The notes under the pieces were generated by a model that saw only the letters and a program-made list of their open reading frames with translations, did not search any database and was not told the origin of the DNA. Made by a program: the position numbers and the translations under genes. From Chitinophagales bacterium (GTDB taxonomy: Bacteria; Bacteroidota; Bacteroidia; Chitinophagales; Chitinophagaceae), in the NCBI GenBank assembly GCA_021323755.1, contig JAJPKJ010000061.1, positions 1-45,286 of the forward strand: DNA of 45,286 nt. Reading direction: 5' to 3'. Within the stretch, counting starts at the first letter, position 1. Each line of letters opens with the position of its first letter. This document shows, one piece after another, positions 7,232 to 15,828 of this stretch.

Positions 7232-7466
7232 AACACGACTCTGCTTAGATATTAGGAATCGTTAATAAAAAAAATAAAAGTTGTTTGATTCATATTTAAT
7301 ACAAATTGAATTGCGTTTCATCCAAACAAAAACGAGAATATTTTTTTCGAAATTCCCTTATGAATTTGTGTATTTATTTTTTTTGTTTTCGATGAAAATT
7401 ATTGATGAAAAAATTTTGTGGGATTAATTTTTACTAAGTTTGTAAGCAGAAACATCTATTTATTTT

Positions 7467-8072
7467 TTGAGCATCTATATTGACGATAACGACCTGTTTA
7501 ACGCATTCAAAAAAGGGGAGCCGAAGGCTTCGGAAAAAATATTTTCTGACCACTTCCGCGAACTCTGTTTTTTTGCCGAACGCCTGAGCGGGAGCAAAGA
7601 AACAGCGGAGGACCTCGTCGCCGACAGCTTTGTCAAGATGCTGCAACGAAAAGAAAGCTTTGAGAATCTCCAGAACATCAAGGCCTTTTTATTTGTCACC
7701 ACCCGCAACGCCTGCATTAACAGTTTCAAAGCTGGGCAAAGACATGCCAATGCACACCGCCAGATGCATTACCTGCTAAAAAGCGATGCCGGTAAAGCAG
7801 GTCTTTTTGAAGACGAGATCATCCGCGCTGAAGTAATCAATGCCATCTACACCGAAGTAGAGAATTTACCCGACCGGGCAAAAACCGTATTTAAACTGAT
7901 CTTCACCGAAGGACTTTCCAACGAAGAGATCGCCCGTCAATTGGGTATCGAGATACAAACAGTAAGAAGCCAAAAAGCAAGGGCACTGCAACTATTAAGA
8001 ACAACACTCTTAAAAAAAGGGAATATCATCGCGCTTATTTACCTGGTCTCCTGTTTTTCTGCACCTAACTGA
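7467..8072 (+). CDS. ECF-type RNA polymerase sigma factor (sigma-70 family), 201 aa
   Basis: Region 2 is at about residues 8-75 (FNAFKKGEPKASEKIFSDHF ... ETAEDLVADSFVKML ... NIKAFLFVTTRNACIN). Region 4 is at about 128-178 (VENLPDRAKTVFKLIFTEG, then NEEIARQLGIEIQTVRSQKARALQLLR). This is the ECF layout used in Bacteroidota to switch on SusC/SusD systems. The FecR anti-sigma gene follows 76 bp downstream, the usual partnership: substrate binding by SusC releases this factor to transcribe the downstream locus. No in-frame ATG exists after the upstream stop at 7443, so a TTG start at 7467 is used. Product class is certain; the exact start is not. Confidence 0.92.
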   Translation: MSIYIDDNDLFNAFKKGEPKASEKIFSDHFRELCFFAERLSGSKETAEDLVADSFVKMLQRKESFENLQNIKAFLFVTTRNACINSFKAGQRHANAHRQMHYLLKSDAGKAGLFEDEIIRAEVINAIYTEVENLPDRAKTVFKLIFTEGLSNEEIARQLGIEIQTVRSQKARALQLLRTTLLKKGNIIALIYLVSCFSAPN

Positions 8073-8148
8073 AGGGGTTCAACATTTATTTTTATTTTTT
8101 TTGACATTTCTTTGGATGAAATGAATACCAGTTTGTATTTGTTAGCAT

Positions 8149-9333
8149 ATGGTGAGCCGAATCAGCTTTTTAATCGTAAAACACAATCAGTCAGCATTGG
8201 CTGATGATGAGCAATTTGAACTGGATAACTGGATCAGCCAGTCTGAAGAAAACCAGCGACTTTTTTTTGAATTAACGGATCCGGATCATATCAAAGCGCA
8301 CCTTAAACAACTACAGGCATACGACGAACAATCCGTGCGCACAACAATAGAAGCGCAATTTGCGAATGCTTTTAAAGGAGAAACAAAAATTAAAAGAATT
8401 TGGTTTAGGGTGGCTGCCGCCGCAGCAGTGATCGCGTTTTTTGGTTCAGGCGTTTATTTTTATTGGAGTTTTGAGCATCATAAATCATTAACCGAACAGA
8501 AAAACCAACTGGCGCGTCAGGACGTTGCGGCGCCAATAAAAAATCGTGCTACCATAACATTAGCCAACGGGCAAAAAATATTCCTGGACAGCGTCCGAAC
8601 CGGAACCATCGCGACGCAAAAAAATGTCCGGATCAATAAAAATTCAAGTGGCGCTATCGTATATAGCGGTAACACACAACCGAAAACAGAATTAACCTAT
8701 AATGTGCTAACTAACCCAAGAGGAAGTAGAGTAATTGACATCACGTTGAACGACGGTACGAGAGTTTGGCTGAACGCAGCATCTTCTTTGAGATACCCGG
8801 TGTCTTTTTTAAAAGAAAAAAGAAATGTTGAGATCACCGGTGAAGCATACTTCGAGGTTGCTCATGATGCATCAAGACCGTTTAGTGTTTCCAAGGGGTA
8901 TACTAATGTTGAAGTATTGGGAACGCACTTTAATGTGAATGCTTACGAAGACGAACCGAACATAAAAGTGACCTTACTGGAAGGATCGATAAAACTCAGG
9001 AACGAAAACTTATCCTCTGAAGAAATCCTAAAACCCGGAGAACAAGGAATAGTAAAAGAGCATCAAATAGAGATAGCAAAAAGCGTAAACATCGAAGAGG
9101 TCATGGCTTGGAAGAACGGGCTTTTCAAATTTGATCATACCGACCTGAAAGTGATCATGCGCGAAATGGCAAGATGGTATGATGTGGAAGTAAGCTATGA
9201 AGGAAATATCCCCGAAGAACTCTATAATGGCGATGTACCAAGGACAGCCAATGCATCCGCCGTTTTAAAAGTTTTACAATATACCGGAGCGAATTTTACA
9301 ATAGAAAGGAACAAAATAATCGTCAGGCCTTAG
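8149..9333 (+). CDS. FecR-type anti-sigma regulator, 394 aa
   Basis: The short cytoplasmic N-terminus (about 1-80) holds the sigma-binding segment. One transmembrane helix follows at about 86-107 (WFRVAAAAAVIAFFGSGVYF). Next is the periplasmic FecR domain (about 190-285: PRGSRVIDITLNDGTRVWLNAASSLRYP, GEAYFEVAHDASRPFSV, VEVLGTHFNVNAYED). The C-terminal DUF4974 part (about 320-394: FKFDHTDLKVIMREMARWYDVEV) is thought to contact the STN domain of the partner TonB receptor. The protein relays substrate signals from SusC to the ECF sigma factor encoded just upstream. Length and domain order are normal for the family. The ATG at 8149 is the only sensible start. Confidence 0.95.
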   Translation: MVSRISFLIVKHNQSALADDEQFELDNWISQSEENQRLFFELTDPDHIKAHLKQLQAYDEQSVRTTIEAQFANAFKGETKIKRIWFRVAAAAAVIAFFGSGVYFYWSFEHHKSLTEQKNQLARQDVAAPIKNRATITLANGQKIFLDSVRTGTIATQKNVRINKNSSGAIVYSGNTQPKTELTYNVLTNPRGSRVIDITLNDGTRVWLNAASSLRYPVSFLKEKRNVEITGEAYFEVAHDASRPFSVSKGYTNVEVLGTHFNVNAYEDEPNIKVTLLEGSIKLRNENLSSEEILKPGEQGIVKEHQIEIAKSVNIEEVMAWKNGLFKFDHTDLKVIMREMARWYDVEVSYEGNIPEELYNGDVPRTANASAVLKVLQYTGANFTIERNKIIVRP

Positions 9334-9365
9334 AATGATTTTCACTGGTTAAGGAAAAACAAAAA

Positions 9366-9392
9366 CAGGAAAGTGTTGAAGCCACTTCCCTG
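9366..9392 (+). promoter_or_regulatory. Hairpin between FecR and SusC genes
   Basis: A 10-bp stem with one mismatch (CAGGAAAGTG with CACTTCCCTG) closes a 7-nt loop, 32 nt after the FecR stop. No T run follows, so it looks like an mRNA processing or stability element, or a weak attenuator separating the low-level regulators from the highly expressed receptor genes, rather than a classic terminator. Confidence 0.45.
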
Positions 9393-9467
9393 TGAATCGT
9401 TCGGGCTTAACCCATAATAACAATTGCGAAACTGCTTTTCAAGTCAAAACCCAAACAAAACAAAGTT

Positions 9468-12400
9468 ATGGATTTACGGCCTCTTTGTATCCCGCAACCG
9501 CCGGGAATCACCAAAACCTTGCGGATAATGAAACTTACAGCGATCATATTACTCGCAGCTTTTCTTCAGGTAAGTGCACGTGGATATACTCAAACAGTGA
9601 CCCTATCAGAAAAAAATGCACCGCTGGAACGAATATTCAACGAGATCAAAAATCAGACAGGATACACTTTTGTTTACAAGAGTGACCTGCTTCAAAAAGC
9701 AAAAAGAATTGATATAGATGTAAGAGACGCAGCACTTGAAACCGTCCTTCAAATCTGTTTCGAGAATCAACCACTAACTTACAAAATATTCGAAAGGATC
9801 ATCGCGGTAAAAGCCAAGGACGAAATTTCAGAAAACAACAATCTACCTCCCGGAGAAATCAGCGGTCGCGTCAGCACCGAACAGGGCGAACCCCTAGAAA
9901 ACGCGAACATCCTTATCAAGCGAACAAAGAAAGGTACCATCACGAATGCCAACGGCGAATTCACTCTGAAAGATGTACGACCCGACGACGAAATCACGAT
10001 TAGTTTTGTGGGCTACGAAAATGAAACTATAAAAAAGATCGGCAACCGTAAACAACTTGTCATTTACCTAAAAGTTGCTACCAATGAACTTGACAAGGCT
10101 GTAGTGCAAGCATATGGCAAGACCACTCAACGTTTTGCTACAGGCGACATCGGAACAGTGACAGCTGCAGATATTGAAAAGCAGCCGGTAATGAATGTAT
10201 TGGAAGCGATGCAGGGGAAAGTTGCTGGTCTCGATATATCGCAGACTAGCGGCTATGCCAGTGCGCCTTTCAAAGTAGAGTTAAGAGGTAGAGCGAGTAT
10301 AAATCCATTATTTACTTCAGACCCGTTGTATATAATCGATGGGGTACCGCTCACCGTTAACGAAGTTAGTAGGGATTATCAAGCAACAGTTCTTGGCAAT
10401 CCTGTTAACCAATATGCTACGGGTTCACCTGGTTTCGATCAAACCGGATTGTCGCCTGCCGGTGGACAAAGTCCCTTCTTTAGTATTAACCCAGCGGATA
10501 TCGAGTCGATCGAAGTATTGAAAGACGCAGATGCTACTGCGATATATGGATCACGTGGGGCCAATGGAGTGATCCTTATCACGACAAAAAAAGGCAAAGC
10601 TGGAAAAACGAAATTTGATATGCATGTGCAAGAAGGTACGGAGCGTGTCGACAGGTTCTGGAATATTATGAATACAACCCAATACCTCACTATGCGGAGG
10701 CAGGCCTTATTCAATGATGGACTGGCACCTAACCCCCTTAATGACTTTGATGTTAACGGAACATGGGATACTACGCGCTATACTAACTGGCAAAAAATGT
10801 TGTATGGTGGAATAGGCCGGACTTACGATTTTCAGAGCAGTTTTTCCGGCGGCGATGCTCATACGACGTTCCGGATTAGTGGTGGATACAATCGGACTAC
10901 GGGAATTACTACAGTCAGCGGAGCTGATCAGCGCGGAAGCGTTTCATTCAACCTGACACATCACTCTCCTGATCAACGACTGAGTATTGGATTCAGCAAC
11001 GCATTCTCCTATGCTCAATCTAATTTGATAAATCTTCCGGGTTCCATTACTCTTGCTCCGGATGCACCGGCCATTTATGATTCTCTTGGCAATCTCAATT
11101 GGGCAGGCTGGGCGGGCAAAAATCAAAATACTATGGCAGAAAACGTATTTCCATTCGCCTCGCTGAAACAGCCTTATACAGCCAAAACGAATTTCTTGAA
11201 TAGTAACCTTGTGATTAGCTACGAGATCATCCGCGGTCTTCAGATTTCTATCAGCTTTGGATACAATATCGGGCAGCAGAATCAAACAAGGATCTATCCA
11301 ATTGCAGCCCAAAACCCATTGCAGAATCCTCTCGGTAGCCTCAGCTTCGGCAACAATCATAATACCAATTTTATTATCGAGCCCCAAGTGAAATATGATC
11401 TACAGCTTGGCAGAGGGCGATTAAGCGCTCTTGTAGGACTATCATCTAGCCAGAATAATACAGCATCTCTGAGTACAAACGGAACCGGGTTTATCAGCGA
11501 CCTATTAATTAATAGCGTTACCAATGCTGCATCCTGGTCAGCATTTGATCTTTATGGTGAATATCGGTACTTCGGGGGATTTGCGCGGGTTTCTTACAAT
11601 TGGGAAAATAAATATGTTTTGAATATTAACGGGCGACGCGACGGAAGCAGCCGGTTCGGGCTGGGGAATCAATATGGGAATTTTGGATCAGTAGGCGCGG
11701 CCTGGATCGTGTCGGAAGAGGGATGGGTAAAGAGAATCTTACCTTCTTATGTGAGTTTTGTAAAGTTGCGGGGCAGCTATGGAACGACAGGTAGCGACGG
11801 AGTGCCAAATTACAGTTATTTAAGCCAGTATTCCTCTTTGCATATTCCACCCTATGATAATAGCACGTCATTGGTATCGCAAATAGATCCCAACCCCAAT
11901 TTCCGGTGGCAATCCAATAGAAAGCTGGAGGGCGCAATTAACCTGGGATTTTTAAAGGATCGGATCAGCTCGCAAGTTGCTTGGTACCGCGATCGCTGCG
12001 GTAATCAACTTGTGGCGTTTCCCACGCCTTATTTTACTGGTTTTCCGACTGTGATCGAAAACAGCCCGGCTTTAGTGCAAAATGTTGGATGGGAATTCAC
12101 CTTTAGCGCCACCTTGATCCAAACTAGGAAATTTAGCTGGTCGATTAATTTTAATACAGCGATCAATCAGAATAAATTGGTTTCGTATCCGAATTTTGCC
12201 CAATCTCCCTACACAACTATTTTAAAAGTAGGTCAACCCCTCAATATATCGAATGTCTTGCATTATACGGGTGTTGACCCTCAAACGGGTCAATCCAGCT
12301 ACTTGGATAAAAATCATGATGGTCAAGTCGAATATAACCCGGGTCAGTTACCCGATGACAGTTATCCGTTAGTACTTGCTCCAAAGTTCTTTGGCGGACT

Positions 12401-12860
12401 AGGGATGAACTTTAACTTTTCGGGACTATATGTCAGCCTTTTTTTCAATATCAAAGATCAGATTGGGCGAAATGCCGTTGAAAATCTTACAGGTCAACCC
12501 GGAGAAGTCAATTATAATGAGCCGTCTTATATTCTGGGTAAGCAATGGCAGCATACAGGTGACCATGCCGCTACTTATTCCAAGTTTTCCACGATAAATA
12601 CTAATAGCTTCAATTATTTTACAATTTCAGACGGTTCATTTACTGATGCCAGTTTTGTCCGGCTTTCGAGTTTGGCGATTTCTTATAGTCTGCCAGCAAA
12701 ATATTTTAAAAAGATGGGTATTGGATCTTGCAGTCTGTTCTTTCACACCAACAATTTATTTATTATAACCAAGTATAAAGGTCTTGACCCGGAGACACAG
12801 AATTTTGGTGGGTTGCCCCCGGTAAAAGTAATTGTAGGGGGAATAAGCTTTAATCTATAA
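9468..12860 (+). CDS. SusC/RagA-type TonB-dependent outer-membrane receptor with STN domain, 1130 aa
   Basis: The leader has a hydrophobic core at about 21-40 (MKLTAIILLAAFLQVSARGY) behind a longer basic start (MDLRPLCIPQPPGITKTLRI) that is common in Chitinophagaceae SusC proteins; the second Met at residue 21 is an alternative start. Domains in order: STN/secretin-TonB signalling domain (about 45-115), CarboxypepD_reg-like domain (about 128-210, with GEPLENANILIKRTKKGTIT and FVGYE), plug (about 225-360, with LYIIDGVPL and IESIEVLKDADATAIYGSRG), then a large beta-barrel. It forms the lidded uptake channel with the SusD protein 10 nt downstream. The STN domain marks it as a transducer to the FecR/ECF pair upstream. 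The class is certain; substrate is inferred from neighbouring enzymes. Confidence 0.96.
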   Translation: MDLRPLCIPQPPGITKTLRIMKLTAIILLAAFLQVSARGYTQTVTLSEKNAPLERIFNEIKNQTGYTFVYKSDLLQKAKRIDIDVRDAALETVLQICFENQPLTYKIFERIIAVKAKDEISENNNLPPGEISGRVSTEQGEPLENANILIKRTKKGTITNANGEFTLKDVRPDDEITISFVGYENETIKKIGNRKQLVIYLKVATNELDKAVVQAYGKTTQRFATGDIGTVTAADIEKQPVMNVLEAMQGKVAGLDISQTSGYASAPFKVELRGRASINPLFTSDPLYIIDGVPLTVNEVSRDYQATVLGNPVNQYATGSPGFDQTGLSPAGGQSPFFSINPADIESIEVLKDADATAIYGSRGANGVILITTKKGKAGKTKFDMHVQEGTERVDRFWNIMNTTQYLTMRRQALFNDGLAPNPLNDFDVNGTWDTTRYTNWQKMLYGGIGRTYDFQSSFSGGDAHTTFRISGGYNRTTGITTVSGADQRGSVSFNLTHHSPDQRLSIGFSNAFSYAQSNLINLPGSITLAPDAPAIYDSLGNLNWAGWAGKNQNTMAENVFPFASLKQPYTAKTNFLNSNLVISYEIIRGLQISISFGYNIGQQNQTRIYPIAAQNPLQNPLGSLSFGNNHNTNFIIEPQVKYDLQLGRGRLSALVGLSSSQNNTASLSTNGTGFISDLLINSVTNAASWSAFDLYGEYRYFGGFARVSYNWENKYVLNINGRRDGSSRFGLGNQYGNFGSVGAAWIVSEEGWVKRILPSYVSFVKLRGSYGTTGSDGVPNYSYLSQYSSLHIPPYDNSTSLVSQIDPNPNFRWQSNRKLEGAINLGFLKDRISSQVAWYRDRCGNQLVAFPTPYFTGFPTVIENSPALVQNVGWEFTFSATLIQTRKFSWSINFNTAINQNKLVSYPNFAQSPYTTILKVGQPLNISNVLHYTGVDPQTGQSSYLDKNHDGQVEYNPGQLPDDSYPLVLAPKFFGGLGMNFNFSGLYVSLFFNIKDQIGRNAVENLTGQPGEVNYNEPSYILGKQWQHTGDHAATYSKFSTINTNSFNYFTISDGSFTDASFVRLSSLAISYSLPAKYFKKMGIGSCSLFFHTNNLFIITKYKGLDPETQNFGGLPPVKVIVGGISFNL

Positions 12861-12870
12861 ACTTTTTTAT

Positions 12871-14325
12871 ATGGTAGCCAATCGCAGAAAAAATAATGAT
12901 TTTTATTTTGCTTTATGTTGTCTTTTTCTTTTGCTGCCTAGTTTGAGTTGTAACAAGCTTGTCTCAGTTCCGCTTCCTATCAGCAGCGTTACAACGGGTC
13001 AAGTTTACAGCTCAGATCCGACGGCAACCGCAGCAATGCTGGGGATTTATAGCTATATGAACACTAGTCGATCATGGTCGAATTCTTATACGAGCATCTA
13101 TTTGGCGTTGTCTGCCGATGAATTGACGGACCAACCAAGCGGAGGAGAAAAGTATGATCAGTTTCTGTCCAATGACCTATCTACTATACAAAATAGTACC
13201 AGGGTTTTACAAGCTTTTTGGCAACCAGCCTATTTTGAAATATATAGCGCAAATGCGGTGATCTCGGGTGTGCAATCGTCTACTGCTAACGTGAGCTCCG
13301 GCACTAAAAATCAACTTACCGGAGAAGCTAAATTTATTCGGGCTTTCTGCTATTTCTATCTTACAAATATATTCGGTGACGTTCCGCTTAACCTATCAAC
13401 TGATTTTAATCAAACTGTATTGCTTCATAAGTCACCCCAAGCGGAAGTATATAATCAAATTGTGAACGATTTGCAGGATGCTCAGAATTTGATGATAAGT
13501 GATTTTTCATTATCTGGCGGAATGCCTATCCGGGCGAATAAATGGGCGGCAACTGCATTGCTCGCAAGAGTCTATGAATACTTGGGGAAGTGGCAGAGTG
13601 CAGACTCAGCAGCTAATGCGGTTATAAGTTCAGGGCTTTTTAATCTGGTGCCTTTGCCTGTTGTTCCGGAGGTTCCACCCAACGTGAATTCTGATAGTGA
13701 TGCGTTCAGCGCAAATAGTAGGGAGGCAATATTGCAATTGCAAACAGTTAATTCTTCCCCGTGGTGTACATGGGAAGGTAATTGGTTTATCCCAGTGTTC
13801 AACCCAAATGAGTGGTTAAGCTCGCAACTGGTAAATGCATTTGAACCCGGGGACTTTCGTTGGTCGCAGTGGGTAGCTAGCGAAGTTAGGCGCGGCAATT
13901 TGTATTATTATCCTTACAAGTATAAAATTCGGCAAGGTAGCCCAGGCACACCGAGTCCTGAAAACTACACGCTGCTGCGATTCGCAGAGCAATACCTGAT
14001 ACGGGCTGAAGCAGAAACGAATCTTGGAAATCGATCTGATGCAATTAATGACCTTAATGTAATTCGAAACAGGGCGGGGCTTCCAAATTATTCTGATTCA
14101 GCCAATGGCCCTTTGATGCAAGCTATACAGCACGAAAAAAGAATTGAGTTCTTTGCGGAATGGGGACACCGATGGCTGGATATAAAGCGTTGGGGTATTG
14201 CCATTCAGACTTTGGATACGATTCCTTATAAGAGACCCAATATTGACTCCACCCAATTGTTGTACCCTATTCCGATATTGGAGATTCAAACGGACCCTAA
14301 TCTGACTCAAAATAAGGGTTATTGA
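12871..14325 (+). CDS. SusD/RagB-type outer-membrane glycan/nutrient-binding lipoprotein, 484 aa
   Basis: The signal peptide ends in a lipobox (LLPSLSC, lipidated Cys at residue 27), so the protein is anchored in the outer membrane and probably surface-exposed. The N-terminal part has the TPR-like SusD pattern (TGQVYSSDPTATAAMLGIYSYM, then GTKNQLTGEAKFIRAFCYFYLTNIFGDVPL). The C-terminal RagB/SusD region has LLRFAEQYLIRAEAETNLG, AINDLNVIRNRAGLP and EKRIEFFAEWGHRWLDIKRWG. Length is slightly below the family mean, with a complete C-terminus (LLYPIPILEIQTDPNLTQN). It starts 10 nt after SusC, forming the usual SusCD pair in which SusD closes over the channel. Confidence 0.96.
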   Translation: MVANRRKNNDFYFALCCLFLLLPSLSCNKLVSVPLPISSVTTGQVYSSDPTATAAMLGIYSYMNTSRSWSNSYTSIYLALSADELTDQPSGGEKYDQFLSNDLSTIQNSTRVLQAFWQPAYFEIYSANAVISGVQSSTANVSSGTKNQLTGEAKFIRAFCYFYLTNIFGDVPLNLSTDFNQTVLLHKSPQAEVYNQIVNDLQDAQNLMISDFSLSGGMPIRANKWAATALLARVYEYLGKWQSADSAANAVISSGLFNLVPLPVVPEVPPNVNSDSDAFSANSREAILQLQTVNSSPWCTWEGNWFIPVFNPNEWLSSQLVNAFEPGDFRWSQWVASEVRRGNLYYYPYKYKIRQGSPGTPSPENYTLLRFAEQYLIRAEAETNLGNRSDAINDLNVIRNRAGLPNYSDSANGPLMQAIQHEKRIEFFAEWGHRWLDIKRWGIAIQTLDTIPYKRPNIDSTQLLYPIPILEIQTDPNLTQNKGY

Positions 14326-14365
14326 AAGTTTTTATATTAAGCAGGCAAATCCAAAACTGGAAATT

Positions 14366-15202
14366 ATGAAATGTTATATAAATACTTATAAATTTAGGAA
14401 ATTCTTCTCAGTAATGCTTATCGTGGTAATTGTGATTACAGAATGTAGTTGCCAGAAAACAAGCATGGTGCCCAATGTTTCAGGAGCTACAGCTTTTACT
14501 GTCGTAAACGCAGTACCTAATACAGTAAACGGAATCGCACCTATTATCAATACCTCGCAAGCGATTATGTGGTTTGGTTACATTTATCCAATTATTGGTT
14601 ATGGCAACTTTCAGGAATATTCCCCAGTAGGGGGAATGGATACTGTTTATACGGTGCAATATAACAGTCAGGATACGCTGGACGTCGGCCCCAAAGCGAC
14701 TGGCAAGATTTTCTATAGTATTCTTAATTTAGAGAAAGGGGGTATCTATACTTTGTTCCTTTCTGGATCTGATACTACCTCTCCTGATTATTTATTCATA
14801 AAGGATTCAGTGCCTTATTATCCAACTTCAGACAGTGTGATGGGTATCAGGTTCGTGAACCTTTCGACAGGCTCGGGTCCGATAAGTATTAACTTGGAAG
14901 GCAGTCCTAACGGTTCTGAAGTGAGCAGTCTTACATACAAGGGTATTACCGGATTTAAGCAATATCCCAACAATTCTACAACGCTCGACTATTTTTTTGT
15001 GATAAGGGATGCTGCTACTGGTGATTCGCTAACTCAGTTTGACTTTAATTTAGTGGGCGATACTAATAATGGCTATGGCCTTGCTGATTTTCAGTACACA
15101 GGAGATCTACTCACATTCAAAAACATAACGATTGCTTTAATCGGTCAACCTGGGTTAAATGCGGTGGTGCCACAAAGCACCATGATTATCAATAACTTCT
15201 AA
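14366..15202 (+). CDS. DUF4397-like surface lipoprotein, 278 aa
   Basis: A hydrophobic leader ends in a possible lipobox at about residue 29 (VIVITECSC), so this is likely an envelope lipoprotein. The mature part is beta-rich, with repeats of the DUF4397 style: FTVVNAVPNTVNG, then a YTLFLSGSDTT strand, then GIRFVNLSTGSGPISINLEG. The position behind SusD is where Sus-type loci commonly place a surface glycan-binding protein, so an accessory substrate-binding role is a reasonable guess. No catalytic motif is seen. Codon use matches the neighbours, and it is in the same operon (40-nt gap). Confidence 0.6.
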   Translation: MKCYINTYKFRKFFSVMLIVVIVITECSCQKTSMVPNVSGATAFTVVNAVPNTVNGIAPIINTSQAIMWFGYIYPIIGYGNFQEYSPVGGMDTVYTVQYNSQDTLDVGPKATGKIFYSILNLEKGGIYTLFLSGSDTTSPDYLFIKDSVPYYPTSDSVMGIRFVNLSTGSGPISINLEGSPNGSEVSSLTYKGITGFKQYPNNSTTLDYFFVIRDAATGDSLTQFDFNLVGDTNNGYGLADFQYTGDLLTFKNITIALIGQPGLNAVVPQSTMIINNF

Positions 15203-15240
15203 CAACATTTAGAACAACACCCAAAACAAAGAAGGATTCA

Positions 15241-15828
15241 ATGAATAAATTGATTTTGCCATGTCTGGTTTTGGCCCTCATTCTTTCTCTTGCCACTTCT
15301 TGTGGAAGGCCGGACAGGAAAAAAATGCCGGAGTTCTCTAATTTGACTGGACAGTTTGATGAGGGGTCCGCAGCCTCAGAAAAGGAAACGTTTATTGTGA
15401 CAGATACAACAATCAATGCTGAACATTTTTTTTGCATCTCAGTCCCTGACGCTTCTTCAGATTCTTTGAGCTGGGCAATGTTGCAAATTTATAAGCCTCT
15501 TGCCAGGATTTTATATGATGCCATGAAAAAGGTAGGGGATAAAGGTGTGGTTATAAATCTTTGCACCAGTCAAGATCAGCAGCAGAGAACGGATTTGGAT
15601 GTTAAATGCAAAGACGAATTTTCCTTGCCTGTAGTTTTAATATGGGACAATGCATCGCGAATCCGCACTGCTGAATTCATAAATAGGATCAACGAATTGC
15701 ATGGCTTTAAATGCACTATCGTAGCAGGAAATGAAGGAGGAAGTGCGAAATCATATTCGACTGAAAATTGTTTTCAGTTTCCTGACACTAAATCAACCCA
15801 ATCGAAAACTTTTAAATCACAACTATGA
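15241..15828 (+). CDS. Envelope lipoprotein of unknown function, 195 aa
   Basis: A clean lipoprotein signal (hydrophobic core then LATSC, Cys at 21) starts the protein. The mature part is a soluble alpha/beta domain with VVINLCTSQDQQQRTDLDVKC and SLPVVLIWDNASRIRTAEFI, loosely suggestive of a thioredoxin-like or nucleotide-free Rossmann-like core. No CxxC motif is present, so I do not assign a family. It lies between the DUF4397-like lipoprotein and the metalloprotease. Its TGA overlaps the protease start (ATGA), so the two are co-translated, which suggests a shared envelope task such as holding or guiding the protease. Confidence 0.5.
   Translation: MNKLILPCLVLALILSLATSCGRPDRKKMPEFSNLTGQFDEGSAASEKETFIVTDTTINAEHFFCISVPDASSDSLSWAMLQIYKPLARILYDAMKKVGDKGVVINLCTSQDQQQRTDLDVKCKDEFSLPVVLIWDNASRIRTAEFINRINELHGFKCTIVAGNEGGSAKSYSTENCFQFPDTKSTQSKTFKSQL

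Noticed and set aside
7197-7265. 22-codon plus-strand peptide (MDILPVSSEP...) inside the hairpin region
   Set aside because: Too short, overlaps two inverted repeats, and no conserved peptide is recognised; DNA structure explains the region better.
9468-12860. SusC as the siderophore receptor for the hydroxamate cluster
   Set aside because: It is paired with SusD and followed by glycan enzymes, carries the STN domain for its own FecR/ECF, and lies outside the siderophore operon.
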